Below, one piece after another: positions 1 through 8,931 of a stretch of 19,404 nt of DNA. The notes under the pieces are model-generated. The model saw nothing but the letters and a program-made list of their open reading frames with translations, was not told the DNA's origin and made no database searches. Within the stretch, counting starts at the first letter, position 1. Every line of letters starts with the position of its first letter. Both the position numbers and the translations under genes were made by a program. Source of the DNA: Bacteroidales bacterium. GTDB taxonomy: Bacteria > Bacteroidota > Bacteroidia > Bacteroidales > UBA7960. Location of the stretch: NCBI GenBank assembly GCA_007124575.1, contig SLEW01000270.1:1-19404 (forward strand), given 5' to 3'.

Positions 1-53
1 CCATAGAAATTCAAACAAATCCATTAGATACAAACCATAAAACGCATTGATGT

Positions 54-3000
54 ATGAAAATATTTACATTTACAAGAGCATTAGGGGCATTTGCCATCCT
101 ATTCTTATTCAGCATGCCGGCTGCAGCTGACGAACTCTTTTCCACCCAGTTTGGGGTGGATGACAATTGGTGGTCCGAAGGCTCCATGACCGGGTACAAT
201 GAAAAATCTTATACCGAAGGGGACTGGTACTTCCACAGCACCAGTTCGGTCAGGGGCACTTCCGGTGAAAGCTATGGCGGCTCGGATTATTCCTTTCGCG
301 ACCGCGATGTCTTTACGCTGCACAACACGGCGCAGGTAAACGGCATGTCGGGTTTCAGTCTGCAGCTGCGCGACTGGATGCTTGGAAGCGGCGAACAGCG
401 CGACCTGAAAGTCAGCTACGACGGCGGAGATAACTGGGAAACCCTGATCACCATCAACAAAGACTGGTTCGATGATTACCAGGTGTACCAGGAATATGCC
501 TATACCTTCCCGGATGGTCCGCAAAGCTTCGACGCCGAAGATTTTCAGCTGGAAATTGACGGAGGTGGAGACACCAACGACGGCCGCATCAATATCGGGC
601 AGTTCGTGGCCTATGGAGAGATGACCACCGTGGCTACCCCGGTATTTTCACCATCCGGAGGGACTTTCTTTGAAGATGTGGAGGTGGAGATCACCACAAG
701 CACCCCCGGTGCCGACATCTATTACACCCTGAACGGCGCTGATCCCACCGAAGACGACATCCTCTACACCGACCCCATCCAGGTTACCGAAGACCTAACC
801 ATTAAGGCCAGGGCCTTCGCTGATGACTTCGACCCCAGCAACGTGGCAGAAGAAACCTACCTCATCCGGACACTTATCCTGGAAAAAGACTTTGAAGATG
901 AAGACCTGTTCTCGGGCGGATGGACCGTTTATGACTTCATTGACGGGGCCAATACCTGGACGATCGATGACTTTGCGGGGAATTATTATGCCATGATCAC
1001 GGAATACCAAAGCGATCCTGCCTATCCGCACTCCTGGTATTTTAGTCCGGAAATAGATCTTGCTGACATGGAAGAAGTTACTTTCTCTTTCTACAGCCAG
1101 ACAGCCTTCCGGGAGGGTGACGCCTTGTCTGTACATATATCTTCAGATTACACAGAAGGAGAAGATCCCAACAATGCAACATGGACAATGCTTGAGGCGG
1201 ACCTGGATCCACATACAGGAGGTGGTTACGGCTCGTGGACGCATTCAGGTGACATCGACCTTAGCGACTACCAGGAAACCGTGCATATCGCATTCCAGTA
1301 TGAGTCGGATGAAGACAATAACGGAAACTGGCATGTGGATGATATCCTGATCACCGCCATGGAACCCACGGAGAGCTCCGACAACAGCCTGGCCGTATTT
1401 ACCATCGGCGACATCAACGTACTTAACCTTGGCGGCATCGAAGTGGATGACCCCGAAACCGACGATGGTGCCACCCTTTATGTGGAAGACTTTTTCGGCT
1501 TTGAAGGCATCGAAGTGGAACCCAACCACGATCTGGCTACCTACGAGGTGACCGTGAATGACGTGGTGATTGATGAAGAAGACCTCGAAGACCATCCCAT
1601 CGAATTTGAAGATGTGGTCGTTGTGGAAGTCACAGCAGAAGACCAAAGCATCCAGTATTACAAGGTAACGGTCCTTGGCGAGGAACGCATCCTGGTGATT
1701 ATAGGACCCGGTGCAGATGATACCTTTTATACCCACGATGACGTCACCTTCAGCTGGGAAGCGGAAAACATTACCGAGCTGCTCTTTGAGCGATTCCGGG
1801 AAGGTGAGGATGAAGCTTACTACAGTGAAGTGCTTGACGGAGATCAGGAAGAGATCACTTTTGAGGTACCCAATGGCGTGCACGGCATGTATTTTTTCCG
1901 GGTTTCGGATAATAACGACCCCTCATTTTACGAGGATTCGGAGTTGTTTGAGGTGATTGATGATGTAGATCCAAGCCTGACAGACAAGGAGCCGGAAAGC
2001 GGTAGCGAAAACATTGACCTGGAGCCCACGCTGAAAATGTGGTTTGATGAGGACGTATTTGCAGGAGAAGGCCATATCGAGATCTATCGCCACGACGATG
2101 ATGAACTCGTTTTATCGATCCCCGCCGATGGCGACCATGTTACTATAGCAGAAGATGAAGTGCACGTGCAAATTGACGAAGCACTCAATCACGAAACAAC
2201 CTATTATGTGCTCGTCGATGATGACGCCATCGCCGACATCGCCGGCAACCATTTTGAAGGCATTGCAGACCCCCAAATATGGACCTTCACCACCGAGATC
2301 ATGGATGACCCGGATGCACTCATCTGCAATGGCGACTTCGAACACTGGAGTGATGGACTACCTGAATGCTGGTATGGCGACAGATCCAATATCGGAGCGG
2401 GTAATGTGAATCAGTATGATGCCGATGCGCACACCGGGAGCTACTCTGCACAGCTTGTCAATGAATCGGATGGTCATCAACGCTTTACAAGTCAGCACGC
2501 CAATCTTGATGAAGGTGTTACATACCAGATCACTTTCTGGATCAAGGGGCACGGCGAAATTCGCACCGGCTTATTTGATGACCGCGAAACCGGTTACGGT
2601 TATGCTCCATATAACAGTTATATCGATGCAGACCCTGATAACTGGGAAGAATATTCGCAGCTTGTTTCCGCTGCCAATACCACGGATATTGGTGAGTTTA
2701 TCTTCTCATTGAGAAATACCACGGATAACCATATTTTGCTGGACAATGTAAGCGTCGAGGTTTATGAAGATGATCCGGAAGAGATGGAAAACATCGCTGC
2801 ATTACGCGCGGGTGAGTTTGACACTCCATATACGCTTACCGGCGAGGTTATCCTCACCTACCAGATGGATTACAGAAACCAGAAATTCATCCAGGACGAA
2901 ACCGCTGCCATCATGATCGATGACAGTGATGGCATCATTGCCACTTCTTATGATCGCTATGACGGGATTACCGGCATTTCTGGCATGCTGACTCAGCACA

Positions 3001-3605
3001 ACAACATGCTGCAGTTTACCCCTTCTGCTGACCCTGGTGAGCCTACTTCAACGGGCAATGAGCTGGTTCCTGAAACACGTCAGCTCGATGATCTCACCTA
3101 CGACGATCAGGCCAAACTCATTCAATTGTCGCAGGTGACTTTCGAAGATGCCGGAGCCACGTTTGATGCCGGGGATAACTACACCATTTATGACCCCAGT
3201 GGTGCAGGCATTTTCCGTACATCATTTTTTGATGCAGAGTATATTGATGATGAGATTCCGCATGAAGAACAGATCATTACCGTGCTTGTAAGCCAGTACC
3301 AGGAGGATATACAGGTTACGGCCCGCGATTGGGATGATTTTGAAATTTGGGTGAGCGTACCGGAAACAGGAGAAGAGACGATGGCTGTTTATCCCAACCC
3401 ATTTAGTGATCAGATCCGCATTTCAGGTGCTGATAACCTGGAAACCGTGCAGTTACTTAATGCCCGGGGGCAGGTGGTTCGTGAAGTACGGGCAACGGAT
3501 GGAGAAACGCTGCTTTCTGCCAGTGAACTGCAACCTGGTATCTATTTCCTCAGACTGCAGTTTGAAGATGGAAGCACCAGCACACAAAAGATCATGAAAC
3601 AATAA
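54..3605 (+). CDS. Secreted multidomain adhesin-like protein with T9SS C-terminal sorting domain
   Basis: A 1183-residue exported protein with no catalytic domain that I recognise. Residues 1-25 are a signal peptide (hydrophobic core AFAILFLFSMPAAA). Residues about 27-190 look like a beta-sandwich. Residues 194-271 match the chitobiase/hexosaminidase C-terminal fold (ATPVFSPSGG, DIYYTLNGADPT). Residues 274-435 match a choice-of-anchor J type jelly roll ending NWHVDDILI. Residues 440-640 hold two Ig-like segments, and 640-750 an SbsA-like Ig domain (W..DEDV..G, WTFTTE). Residues 755-905 resemble a CBM4/9-type carbohydrate-binding module (NGDFEHW, LLDNVSVEV). Residues 912-1098 resemble the OB-like DUF5689 region. 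Residues 1110-1183 are a type A sorting domain (VYPNPFSDQI, LQPGIYFLRL). The family role is surface attachment or secretion through the outer membrane; glycan binding is an inference. The protein is strikingly rich in Asp and Glu. Only 53 bases precede the ATG and no promoter is seen there. Confidence 0.9.
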   Translation: MKIFTFTRALGAFAILFLFSMPAAADELFSTQFGVDDNWWSEGSMTGYNEKSYTEGDWYFHSTSSVRGTSGESYGGSDYSFRDRDVFTLHNTAQVNGMSGFSLQLRDWMLGSGEQRDLKVSYDGGDNWETLITINKDWFDDYQVYQEYAYTFPDGPQSFDAEDFQLEIDGGGDTNDGRINIGQFVAYGEMTTVATPVFSPSGGTFFEDVEVEITTSTPGADIYYTLNGADPTEDDILYTDPIQVTEDLTIKARAFADDFDPSNVAEETYLIRTLILEKDFEDEDLFSGGWTVYDFIDGANTWTIDDFAGNYYAMITEYQSDPAYPHSWYFSPEIDLADMEEVTFSFYSQTAFREGDALSVHISSDYTEGEDPNNATWTMLEADLDPHTGGGYGSWTHSGDIDLSDYQETVHIAFQYESDEDNNGNWHVDDILITAMEPTESSDNSLAVFTIGDINVLNLGGIEVDDPETDDGATLYVEDFFGFEGIEVEPNHDLATYEVTVNDVVIDEEDLEDHPIEFEDVVVVEVTAEDQSIQYYKVTVLGEERILVIIGPGADDTFYTHDDVTFSWEAENITELLFERFREGEDEAYYSEVLDGDQEEITFEVPNGVHGMYFFRVSDNNDPSFYEDSELFEVIDDVDPSLTDKEPESGSENIDLEPTLKMWFDEDVFAGEGHIEIYRHDDDELVLSIPADGDHVTIAEDEVHVQIDEALNHETTYYVLVDDDAIADIAGNHFEGIADPQIWTFTTEIMDDPDALICNGDFEHWSDGLPECWYGDRSNIGAGNVNQYDADAHTGSYSAQLVNESDGHQRFTSQHANLDEGVTYQITFWIKGHGEIRTGLFDDRETGYGYAPYNSYIDADPDNWEEYSQLVSAANTTDIGEFIFSLRNTTDNHILLDNVSVEVYEDDPEEMENIAALRAGEFDTPYTLTGEVILTYQMDYRNQKFIQDETAAIMIDDSDGIIATSYDRYDGITGISGMLTQHNNMLQFTPSADPGEPTSTGNELVPETRQLDDLTYDDQAKLIQLSQVTFEDAGATFDAGDNYTIYDPSGAGIFRTSFFDAEYIDDEIPHEEQIITVLVSQYQEDIQVTARDWDDFEIWVSVPETGEETMAVYPNPFSDQIRISGADNLETVQLLNARGQVVREVRATDGETLLSASELQPGIYFLRLQFEDGSTSTQKIMKQ

Positions 3606-3636
3606 ACCTTTGGTCTATTACGTGTGTTTGACCAGG

Positions 3637-3673
3637 AAGCCCGGCGGTTTGTTAAAGCCACCGGGCTTTTTTT
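3637..3673 (+). terminator. Intrinsic terminator after the T9SS-secreted protein gene
   Basis: An 8-bp perfect stem (AAGCCCGG at 3637-3644 with CCGGGCTT at 3661-3668), extendable past one C/A mismatch, runs into a T7 tract at 3667-3673. It lies 32 bp after the stop codon and separates the secreted-protein gene from the glycogen gene. Confidence 0.85.
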
Positions 3674-3741
3674 CACCGGCTTGTTCATTTACTGCCGCGC
3701 TAAAGTCTCTTTCTCTTCATTTGAAGTGCAAAGGAGGATCA

Positions 3742-3770
3742 TTTGTAATTTCTACCTTCAATATTTTTTG
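3742..3770 (+). promoter_or_regulatory. Weak candidate Bacteroidota-type promoter for the glycogen fusion gene
   Basis: The 198-bp gap at 3606-3803 contains the terminator and, further on, TTTG at 3742-3745 and TATTTTTTG at 3762-3770. The pair resembles the TTTG / TAnnTTTG elements of Bacteroidota promoters, but the -7 element carries one extra T and the 16-base spacing is shorter than the usual 19-21. It is the best candidate I see after the terminator. The start codon is about 34 bp downstream. Confidence 0.3.
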
Positions 3771-3803
3771 TAATTTCACGTTCTTTTTGGTTGACTAGAA
3801 AAC

Positions 3804-6800
3804 ATGAATACACATAAAACAGAAAACATGAGTCCAGACTATATTTTTGAAGTAAGTTGGGAAGTAGCCAACAAGATCGGCGGCATCCATACGGTGATCA
3901 GCACCAAGGCACCCATCCTGGCGGCGGAGCAGAAAGACAATTACATTTGTATCGGCCCGGATGTGTGGAAGGAAGCCCACCGCAACCCCGAGTTTGAAGA
4001 GGATACTGAATTATTTCGGGCATGGCGCGAATATGCCGCTAAGCAGAACATCCATGTCCGCATAGGACGCTGGCAGGTTCCAGGTAATCCGATTGCTTTT
4101 CTGGTGGATTTTACGCCCCTTTTCGGGAAAAAAGATGACATCTTTTCCGATTACTGGTTGAAATTCGGACTGAATTCCCTAAGTGGTCAGTGGGACTATA
4201 CCGAGCCGGCCATGTTTGGTTATGCTGCCGGACAAGTCATTGAAAGTTTTTACGACTTCCACATGACCGCCCACGACAAGCTGATAGCGCATTTCCATGA
4301 GTGGATGACAGGCAGTGGCGTACTGTATCTTCGGGACCGTGTTCCCCAGGCTGGAACGATTTTTACCACCCACGCGACCGTTGTAGGGCGTGCCATTGCC
4401 GGGCATGGCCAGGATCTTTATCAGCAGCTGGAAAGGCTCGATGCAGAAGCCAAGGCCAATGAGCTGGGAGTGTTGTCGAAATACAGTCTGGAGAAGGTAG
4501 CTGCCGGAAATGCCGATGCCTTTACCACGGTCTCGGAAAGCACAGCAAATGAGTGTGAGCATGTCATTGGGAAGCGTCCTCATGTGGTCACACCTAACGG
4601 GATCGGGCAGGAAATGCTGATCCCGGATGCTGAGCTCGGAGAAAAAAGAAAGGCTGCAAGATCGCGCCTGTTGACCGTTGCAAGGGGCCTTTTGCAGCAG
4701 AATCTTCCCGAAGACAGCTTTTTGATCGGACACAGTGGTCGTTACGAATTCCGCAACAAAGGGATTGACATTTTCATCGATGCCCTGGGCAAGCTGAATA
4801 AAACAGAGCTGGAAAAGCCCATGGTGGCCTTTATCATGGTGCCGGGACATCAGACAGGCTTCCGTAAAGAGCTGCCTGCCAGGATCGAAAACCCTGATTT
4901 TGACCATCCCTTCAGCGAAGAACATCTGACGCACAGGCTTGCCGGGCCGGATCATGACACCATCATGCAGCGCCTGCGCCAGGCTGGCCTTCTCAACCTG
5001 CCGGAAGATAAAGTAAAGGTTATTTTCACCCCCGCCTATCTGAATGGAAATGATGGCATTTACCAGATGACCTACTTCGACTTGCTTCCCGGATTTGATG
5101 CTACGGCATTCCCATCCTACTATGAACCCTGGGGTTATACACCCATGGAAAGCATCGTGATGCAGGTGCCCACTATCTCCGCAAACCTTTCAGGGTTTGG
5201 TATATGGGTCGTCAGTAAGCCGGACCTGGCTAGCGATGAAGCTTTGAAACTGATTACCCGTGGCGACCAGGAAGGTGAGCAGCCAGTAGCCGATATGACA
5301 GATATTATGACAAACTGGATTGCCGGGGCAGCAAAAGAGGGATTTTCGAAAGCGAAAGATCTGCATGCCCCTGTGTGCCATAAAAACATGATACCTGCCC
5401 GGAAACAGGCAAAAGATATTGCCCTGACCGTCGTTTGGGATCAACAGATGGATGCTTACAGGGAAGCCTTTGACCTTGCACTGGAGACGGCAGGAGAACG
5501 ATATCATCAATATAAAGACAAAAAACAACCTATAAGAAGTGTAGCTATGCCCCCAATTGAAAGTATGCGACCCAAGTGGAAAAGGATAAGTATCGGAATC
5601 AGTATGCCCGAAGAACTGAAGACCCTGCCGGAGATTGCGAAAAATCTCTGGTGGACATGGAATGATGATGCACGGAGACTGTTTCAGCGGATCGAACCGG
5701 ACGTCTGGGAGTCAACGAACAAGAATCCCGTAGAGCTTTTGGATCAACTCTCTATGGAGGATTATGACCGCCTGAAGCAAGATAAAAAATTTATGGAAAG
5801 ATACCATCGTGTTGAGAAGAAATTCCAGGATTACATGGAGGCGGGTAACCATAAGAAAACAAAACAGATTGCCTATTTTTCCATGGAATATGGTTTGAAT
5901 GAGAACGTTAAAATCTATTCCGGTGGACTTGGTGTGCTGGCCGGGGATTTTTTAAAGCAGGCCAGTGATGACAATGTAGACATGGTCGGTATCGGATTGT
6001 TATACCGTTATGGGTATTTTACTCAGAGCCTGTCTTTGCACGGAGAACAGCTCGACACCTATCACCCCCATGATTTTGCCAGTATGTTTGCCAAGCCGGT
6101 ACGCGACAAAGATGGAAAACGCGTGAAGATCAGCATCGGTTTCCCAGGCCGCACTCTGCATGCCCGGGTATGGCGTATTGACGTAGGGCGTGTCCCCCTT
6201 TATCTTCTGGATACCGACATCTCAGAAAACCAATCTGTAGACCGCTTTGTTACTCATCAGCTCTATGGCGGCGATTGGGAAAATCGTTTCAAGCAGGAGT
6301 TTCTCCTGGGTATCGGAGGTATCCGAATGCTGGACGCGATTGGTTTGCAACCGGAAGTGTATCATTGCAATGAAGGCCATGCCGCATTTACCGGCCTAGA
6401 GCGCCTGCGCAAGTATGTGGAGGATGAAAAACTCAGTTTCCATGAGGCCCAGGAAGCAGTACGTGCCAGCAGCCTCTTTACCACGCATACACCCGTTCCT
6501 GCAGGCCATGACTTCTTTAGTGAAGACATGTTACGTACCTATATGCCACACTATGCCGACCGCCTGGGCATCAGCTGGGAGACCTTCATGGGCCTCGGCA
6601 AGATGAACCCCCAGAACCCCGAAGAGGATTATTCGATGAGCGTTCTGGCAGCCAAACTGGCACGGCATGTGAATGGTGTGAGCCTTATCCATGGCAAGGT
6701 GGCACGCGATATGTTCAGAGACCTCTATCCCGGATACTTCCCCGAAGAAATCCATATCGGACACGTAACTAACGGAGTTCACTATGGCAGCTGGACAGCC

Positions 6801-8105
6801 GGCGACTGGCAGGAGCTTTACAGGAACACGTTTGGTAATGAATTCATTGAAGACATAAGCAGTGCCAAGAAGTGGGAAAAGATCTATGATGTGCCTGATA
6901 AACAAATATGGGATCTGCGCTCAAAAAACAGAAAAAACCTTCTGAAATATATTGAAAATCGATTGCTGCAGAACCTGTCACGCCGCCAGGAGACTCCACG
7001 GAAGATCTATCAGCTCATGGAAGCAGTTAATGAAGATGCCCTGACTATTGGATTTGCACGCCGGTTTGCAACTTACAAACGTGCTCACTTGCTGTTCAAT
7101 GACCTGGAAAGATTGTCACGTATTGTAAATGACCCCGAAAGGCCCGTGCAGTTTATCTATGCAGGTAAAGCCCACCCCGCCGATAAAGCAGGACAGGAGC
7201 TGATAAAGCACATTCTTGAAGTGAGCAGAAGAAAGGAATTCCGCGGGAAGATTATCTTCCTGGAAGATTATGACATGGAGCTGGGAAGGGAACTTGTGAA
7301 GGGAGTAGACATTTGGTTAAATACACCCACAAGACCTCAGGAGGCCTCCGGTACCAGCGGCCAAAAAGCTGCACTGAACGGAGTTATGAACTTCAGTGTG
7401 CTCGATGGCTGGTGGGCAGAAGGATATACCGAGGAAGCCGGATGGCAGCTTAAGGAAGAGAAAACTTTCGAAAACCAGGAGTTCCAGAACGAGCTGGATG
7501 CTGAAACCATCTATAACACCCTTGAAACAGAGATTACGCCTATGTTTTACGATCAAAACGAAAAAGGCATTCCTGCAGAATGGGTTAGATGGATAAAAAA
7601 CAACATTGCCCGAATAGCGCCACATTATACCAATAAGCGAATGATGGACGACTACTTTGAGCAGTATTACAATGAGTTGTTCCATTCATCTGAACGCTTC
7701 CGTCAGGATGATTTCAAACTGGCCAGGGCCATGGTATACTGGAAGAACAAGGTGCTGCGTGCATGGGATACCATACAGGTTGTGGATAAAAAATTGTTGA
7801 GCAATTCGGGCAAAGAGCTGAAGTTGGGCGACCTTTTCCTGGCAGAACTCACCCTTGAGGTGAATGATATCAAAGATTCCGATTTTGGTGTGGAAGTGGT
7901 TTTTTCGCGGAAATCACCGGGTGGTGATCGGGAAATGGTATCCGTTTATGAGATGGAGAAGGTGAAGAGTAAGGGCAGCCAGGTGACCTTCAAGTGTGAA
8001 GTGCCGGCCCAGCGCACAGGAGACTTTAATTATGCCTTCCGTGTGTTTCCCAAACACCCGGAGCTGGCACACCGCCAGGATTTTAACCTGATCAAATGGA
8101 TATAA
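3804..8105 (+). CDS. Fused glycogen synthase (GT3) / alpha-glucan phosphorylase (GT35-like)
   Basis: A 1433-residue cytoplasmic fusion. Residues about 10-555 are a GT3 glycogen synthase, which adds glucosyl units from a nucleotide sugar to glycogen. They show the N-terminal signature YIFEVSWEVANKIGG, FHEW at 164-167, FTTHAT near 187-192, and the catalytic E-x7-E pair E441/E449 in YEPWGYTPME. A charged linker at about 555-605 leads to a phosphorylase of the short TIGR02094-like type, which releases glucose-1-phosphate. It begins with the NLWWTWNDDARRLF motif (614-627), carries CNEGHAAF (855-862), and has the pyridoxal-phosphate site EASGTSGQKAALNG with K1188 as the expected cofactor lysine. 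A beta-rich tail occupies about 1330-1433. In many Bacteroidota these are two separate proteins of about 550 and 850 residues. A second in-frame ATG at 3828 (MSPDYIFEV) fits the usual N-terminus better and may be the true start. The frame is open across the junction. Confidence 0.93.
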   Translation: MNTHKTENMSPDYIFEVSWEVANKIGGIHTVISTKAPILAAEQKDNYICIGPDVWKEAHRNPEFEEDTELFRAWREYAAKQNIHVRIGRWQVPGNPIAFLVDFTPLFGKKDDIFSDYWLKFGLNSLSGQWDYTEPAMFGYAAGQVIESFYDFHMTAHDKLIAHFHEWMTGSGVLYLRDRVPQAGTIFTTHATVVGRAIAGHGQDLYQQLERLDAEAKANELGVLSKYSLEKVAAGNADAFTTVSESTANECEHVIGKRPHVVTPNGIGQEMLIPDAELGEKRKAARSRLLTVARGLLQQNLPEDSFLIGHSGRYEFRNKGIDIFIDALGKLNKTELEKPMVAFIMVPGHQTGFRKELPARIENPDFDHPFSEEHLTHRLAGPDHDTIMQRLRQAGLLNLPEDKVKVIFTPAYLNGNDGIYQMTYFDLLPGFDATAFPSYYEPWGYTPMESIVMQVPTISANLSGFGIWVVSKPDLASDEALKLITRGDQEGEQPVADMTDIMTNWIAGAAKEGFSKAKDLHAPVCHKNMIPARKQAKDIALTVVWDQQMDAYREAFDLALETAGERYHQYKDKKQPIRSVAMPPIESMRPKWKRISIGISMPEELKTLPEIAKNLWWTWNDDARRLFQRIEPDVWESTNKNPVELLDQLSMEDYDRLKQDKKFMERYHRVEKKFQDYMEAGNHKKTKQIAYFSMEYGLNENVKIYSGGLGVLAGDFLKQASDDNVDMVGIGLLYRYGYFTQSLSLHGEQLDTYHPHDFASMFAKPVRDKDGKRVKISIGFPGRTLHARVWRIDVGRVPLYLLDTDISENQSVDRFVTHQLYGGDWENRFKQEFLLGIGGIRMLDAIGLQPEVYHCNEGHAAFTGLERLRKYVEDEKLSFHEAQEAVRASSLFTTHTPVPAGHDFFSEDMLRTYMPHYADRLGISWETFMGLGKMNPQNPEEDYSMSVLAAKLARHVNGVSLIHGKVARDMFRDLYPGYFPEEIHIGHVTNGVHYGSWTAGDWQELYRNTFGNEFIEDISSAKKWEKIYDVPDKQIWDLRSKNRKNLLKYIENRLLQNLSRRQETPRKIYQLMEAVNEDALTIGFARRFATYKRAHLLFNDLERLSRIVNDPERPVQFIYAGKAHPADKAGQELIKHILEVSRRKEFRGKIIFLEDYDMELGRELVKGVDIWLNTPTRPQEASGTSGQKAALNGVMNFSVLDGWWAEGYTEEAGWQLKEEKTFENQEFQNELDAETIYNTLETEITPMFYDQNEKGIPAEWVRWIKNNIARIAPHYTNKRMMDDYFEQYYNELFHSSERFRQDDFKLARAMVYWKNKVLRAWDTIQVVDKKLLSNSGKELKLGDLFLAELTLEVNDIKDSDFGVEVVFSRKSPGGDREMVSVYEMEKVKSKGSQVTFKCEVPAQRTGDFNYAFRVFPKHPELAHRQDFNLIKWI

Positions 8106-8157
8106 TTATGATTTTCATGATAAGTCTGAATATGATTGTATAACCAAAACAAGTGAA

Positions 8158-8904
8158 ATGAAAATATTAGAAGGAAAAACAGCCCTGGTAACGGGCGGAT
8201 CCCGTGGGATTGGCAAGGCCATCGCCATAGCATTTGCAGAGACCGGTGCTCAGGTGGCTTTTTCGGACCTGGTTTATGATGATCAGGCAAAAGAACTGGA
8301 AAAGGAGCTTGAAGCCCTTGGTGTGAAAGCAAAAGCCTATGCCTCAGATGCCAGTAGTTTTGCTGATAGCGAGCACCTGGTAAAGGAGGTTGTCAACGAG
8401 TTTGGCCGTATCGACATCCTGGTTAACAATGCCGGGATTACACGTGATACGCTGTTGATGCGCATGACCGAAGAGATGTGGGATGATGTGCTTCGCATCA
8501 ACCTGAAATCTGCTTTTAACCTGACGAAAGCTGCGCAGCGCTATATGTTGAAGCAGCGCCAGGGCAGTATCATCAACATGAGTTCTGTAGTTGGCATCGG
8601 CGGAAACGCGGGTCAGGCAAACTATGCAGCCTCTAAAGCGGGCATGATAGGCTTCACCAAATCCGTGGCCCAGGAGATAGGTGCCCGAAATGTGCGGGTG
8701 AATGCCATTGCACCAGGCTTTATCGAAACCGAGATGACGGCAAAACTGCCGGAAGATGTCAGGAAGCAATGGGCTGAACAAATACCACTCAAGCGTGCCG
8801 GTCAGCCGGAGGACGTGGCCAACATGGCCATATTCCTTGCTTCGGACATGGCGGCCTATGTTACCGGACAGGTATTTACCGTATGCGGCGGCATGAACAA
8901 GTAA
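8158..8904 (+). CDS. fabG: 3-oxoacyl-[acyl-carrier-protein] reductase FabG
   Basis: A 248-residue short-chain dehydrogenase/reductase that reduces 3-oxoacyl-ACP with NADPH in the fatty acid elongation cycle, in the cytoplasm. The cofactor motif TGGSRGIG spans residues 12-19 and NNAG is at 90-93. The catalytic set N115, S143, Y156 and K160 has the same Ser-Tyr-Lys spacing (13 and 17) as E. coli FabG. The stretch GQANYAASKAG and the C-terminal YVTGQVFTVCGGM are typical of FabG rather than of general SDRs. Length is normal. The gene lies 52 bp after the glycogen fusion and 27 bp before recF. I see no clear promoter in either gap, so it is probably co-transcribed with its neighbours. An SDR with another substrate cannot be fully excluded, but the match to FabG is close. 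Confidence 0.92.
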   Translation: MKILEGKTALVTGGSRGIGKAIAIAFAETGAQVAFSDLVYDDQAKELEKELEALGVKAKAYASDASSFADSEHLVKEVVNEFGRIDILVNNAGITRDTLLMRMTEEMWDDVLRINLKSAFNLTKAAQRYMLKQRQGSIINMSSVVGIGGNAGQANYAASKAGMIGFTKSVAQEIGARNVRVNAIAPGFIETEMTAKLPEDVRKQWAEQIPLKRAGQPEDVANMAIFLASDMAAYVTGQVFTVCGGMNK

Positions 8905-8931
8905 TGCGCATACCCAAACAAGATAATCATC

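Noticed and set aside
1245..1883. A 212-codon minus-strand open frame within the secreted protein gene
   Set aside because: It is Phe/His/Val-rich because it reads the complement of Asp/Glu-rich codons. There is no independent support.
3729..3737. A strong Shine-Dalgarno-like AAAGGAGG upstream of the glycogen gene
   Set aside because: No start codon or open frame follows at the right distance, and it lies about 70 bp before the actual ATG. It is probably chance.
4179..4955. A 258-codon open frame on the minus strand inside the glycogen synthase region
   Set aside because: It is fully antisense to a well-conserved GT3 domain, has no start signal, and its translation resembles no family. It is a shadow of codon bias.
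8106..8157. Palindrome-like TCATGA-containing gap before fabG, considered as a promoter or terminator
   Set aside because: No U tract after a stable stem and no TAnnTTTG match were found.
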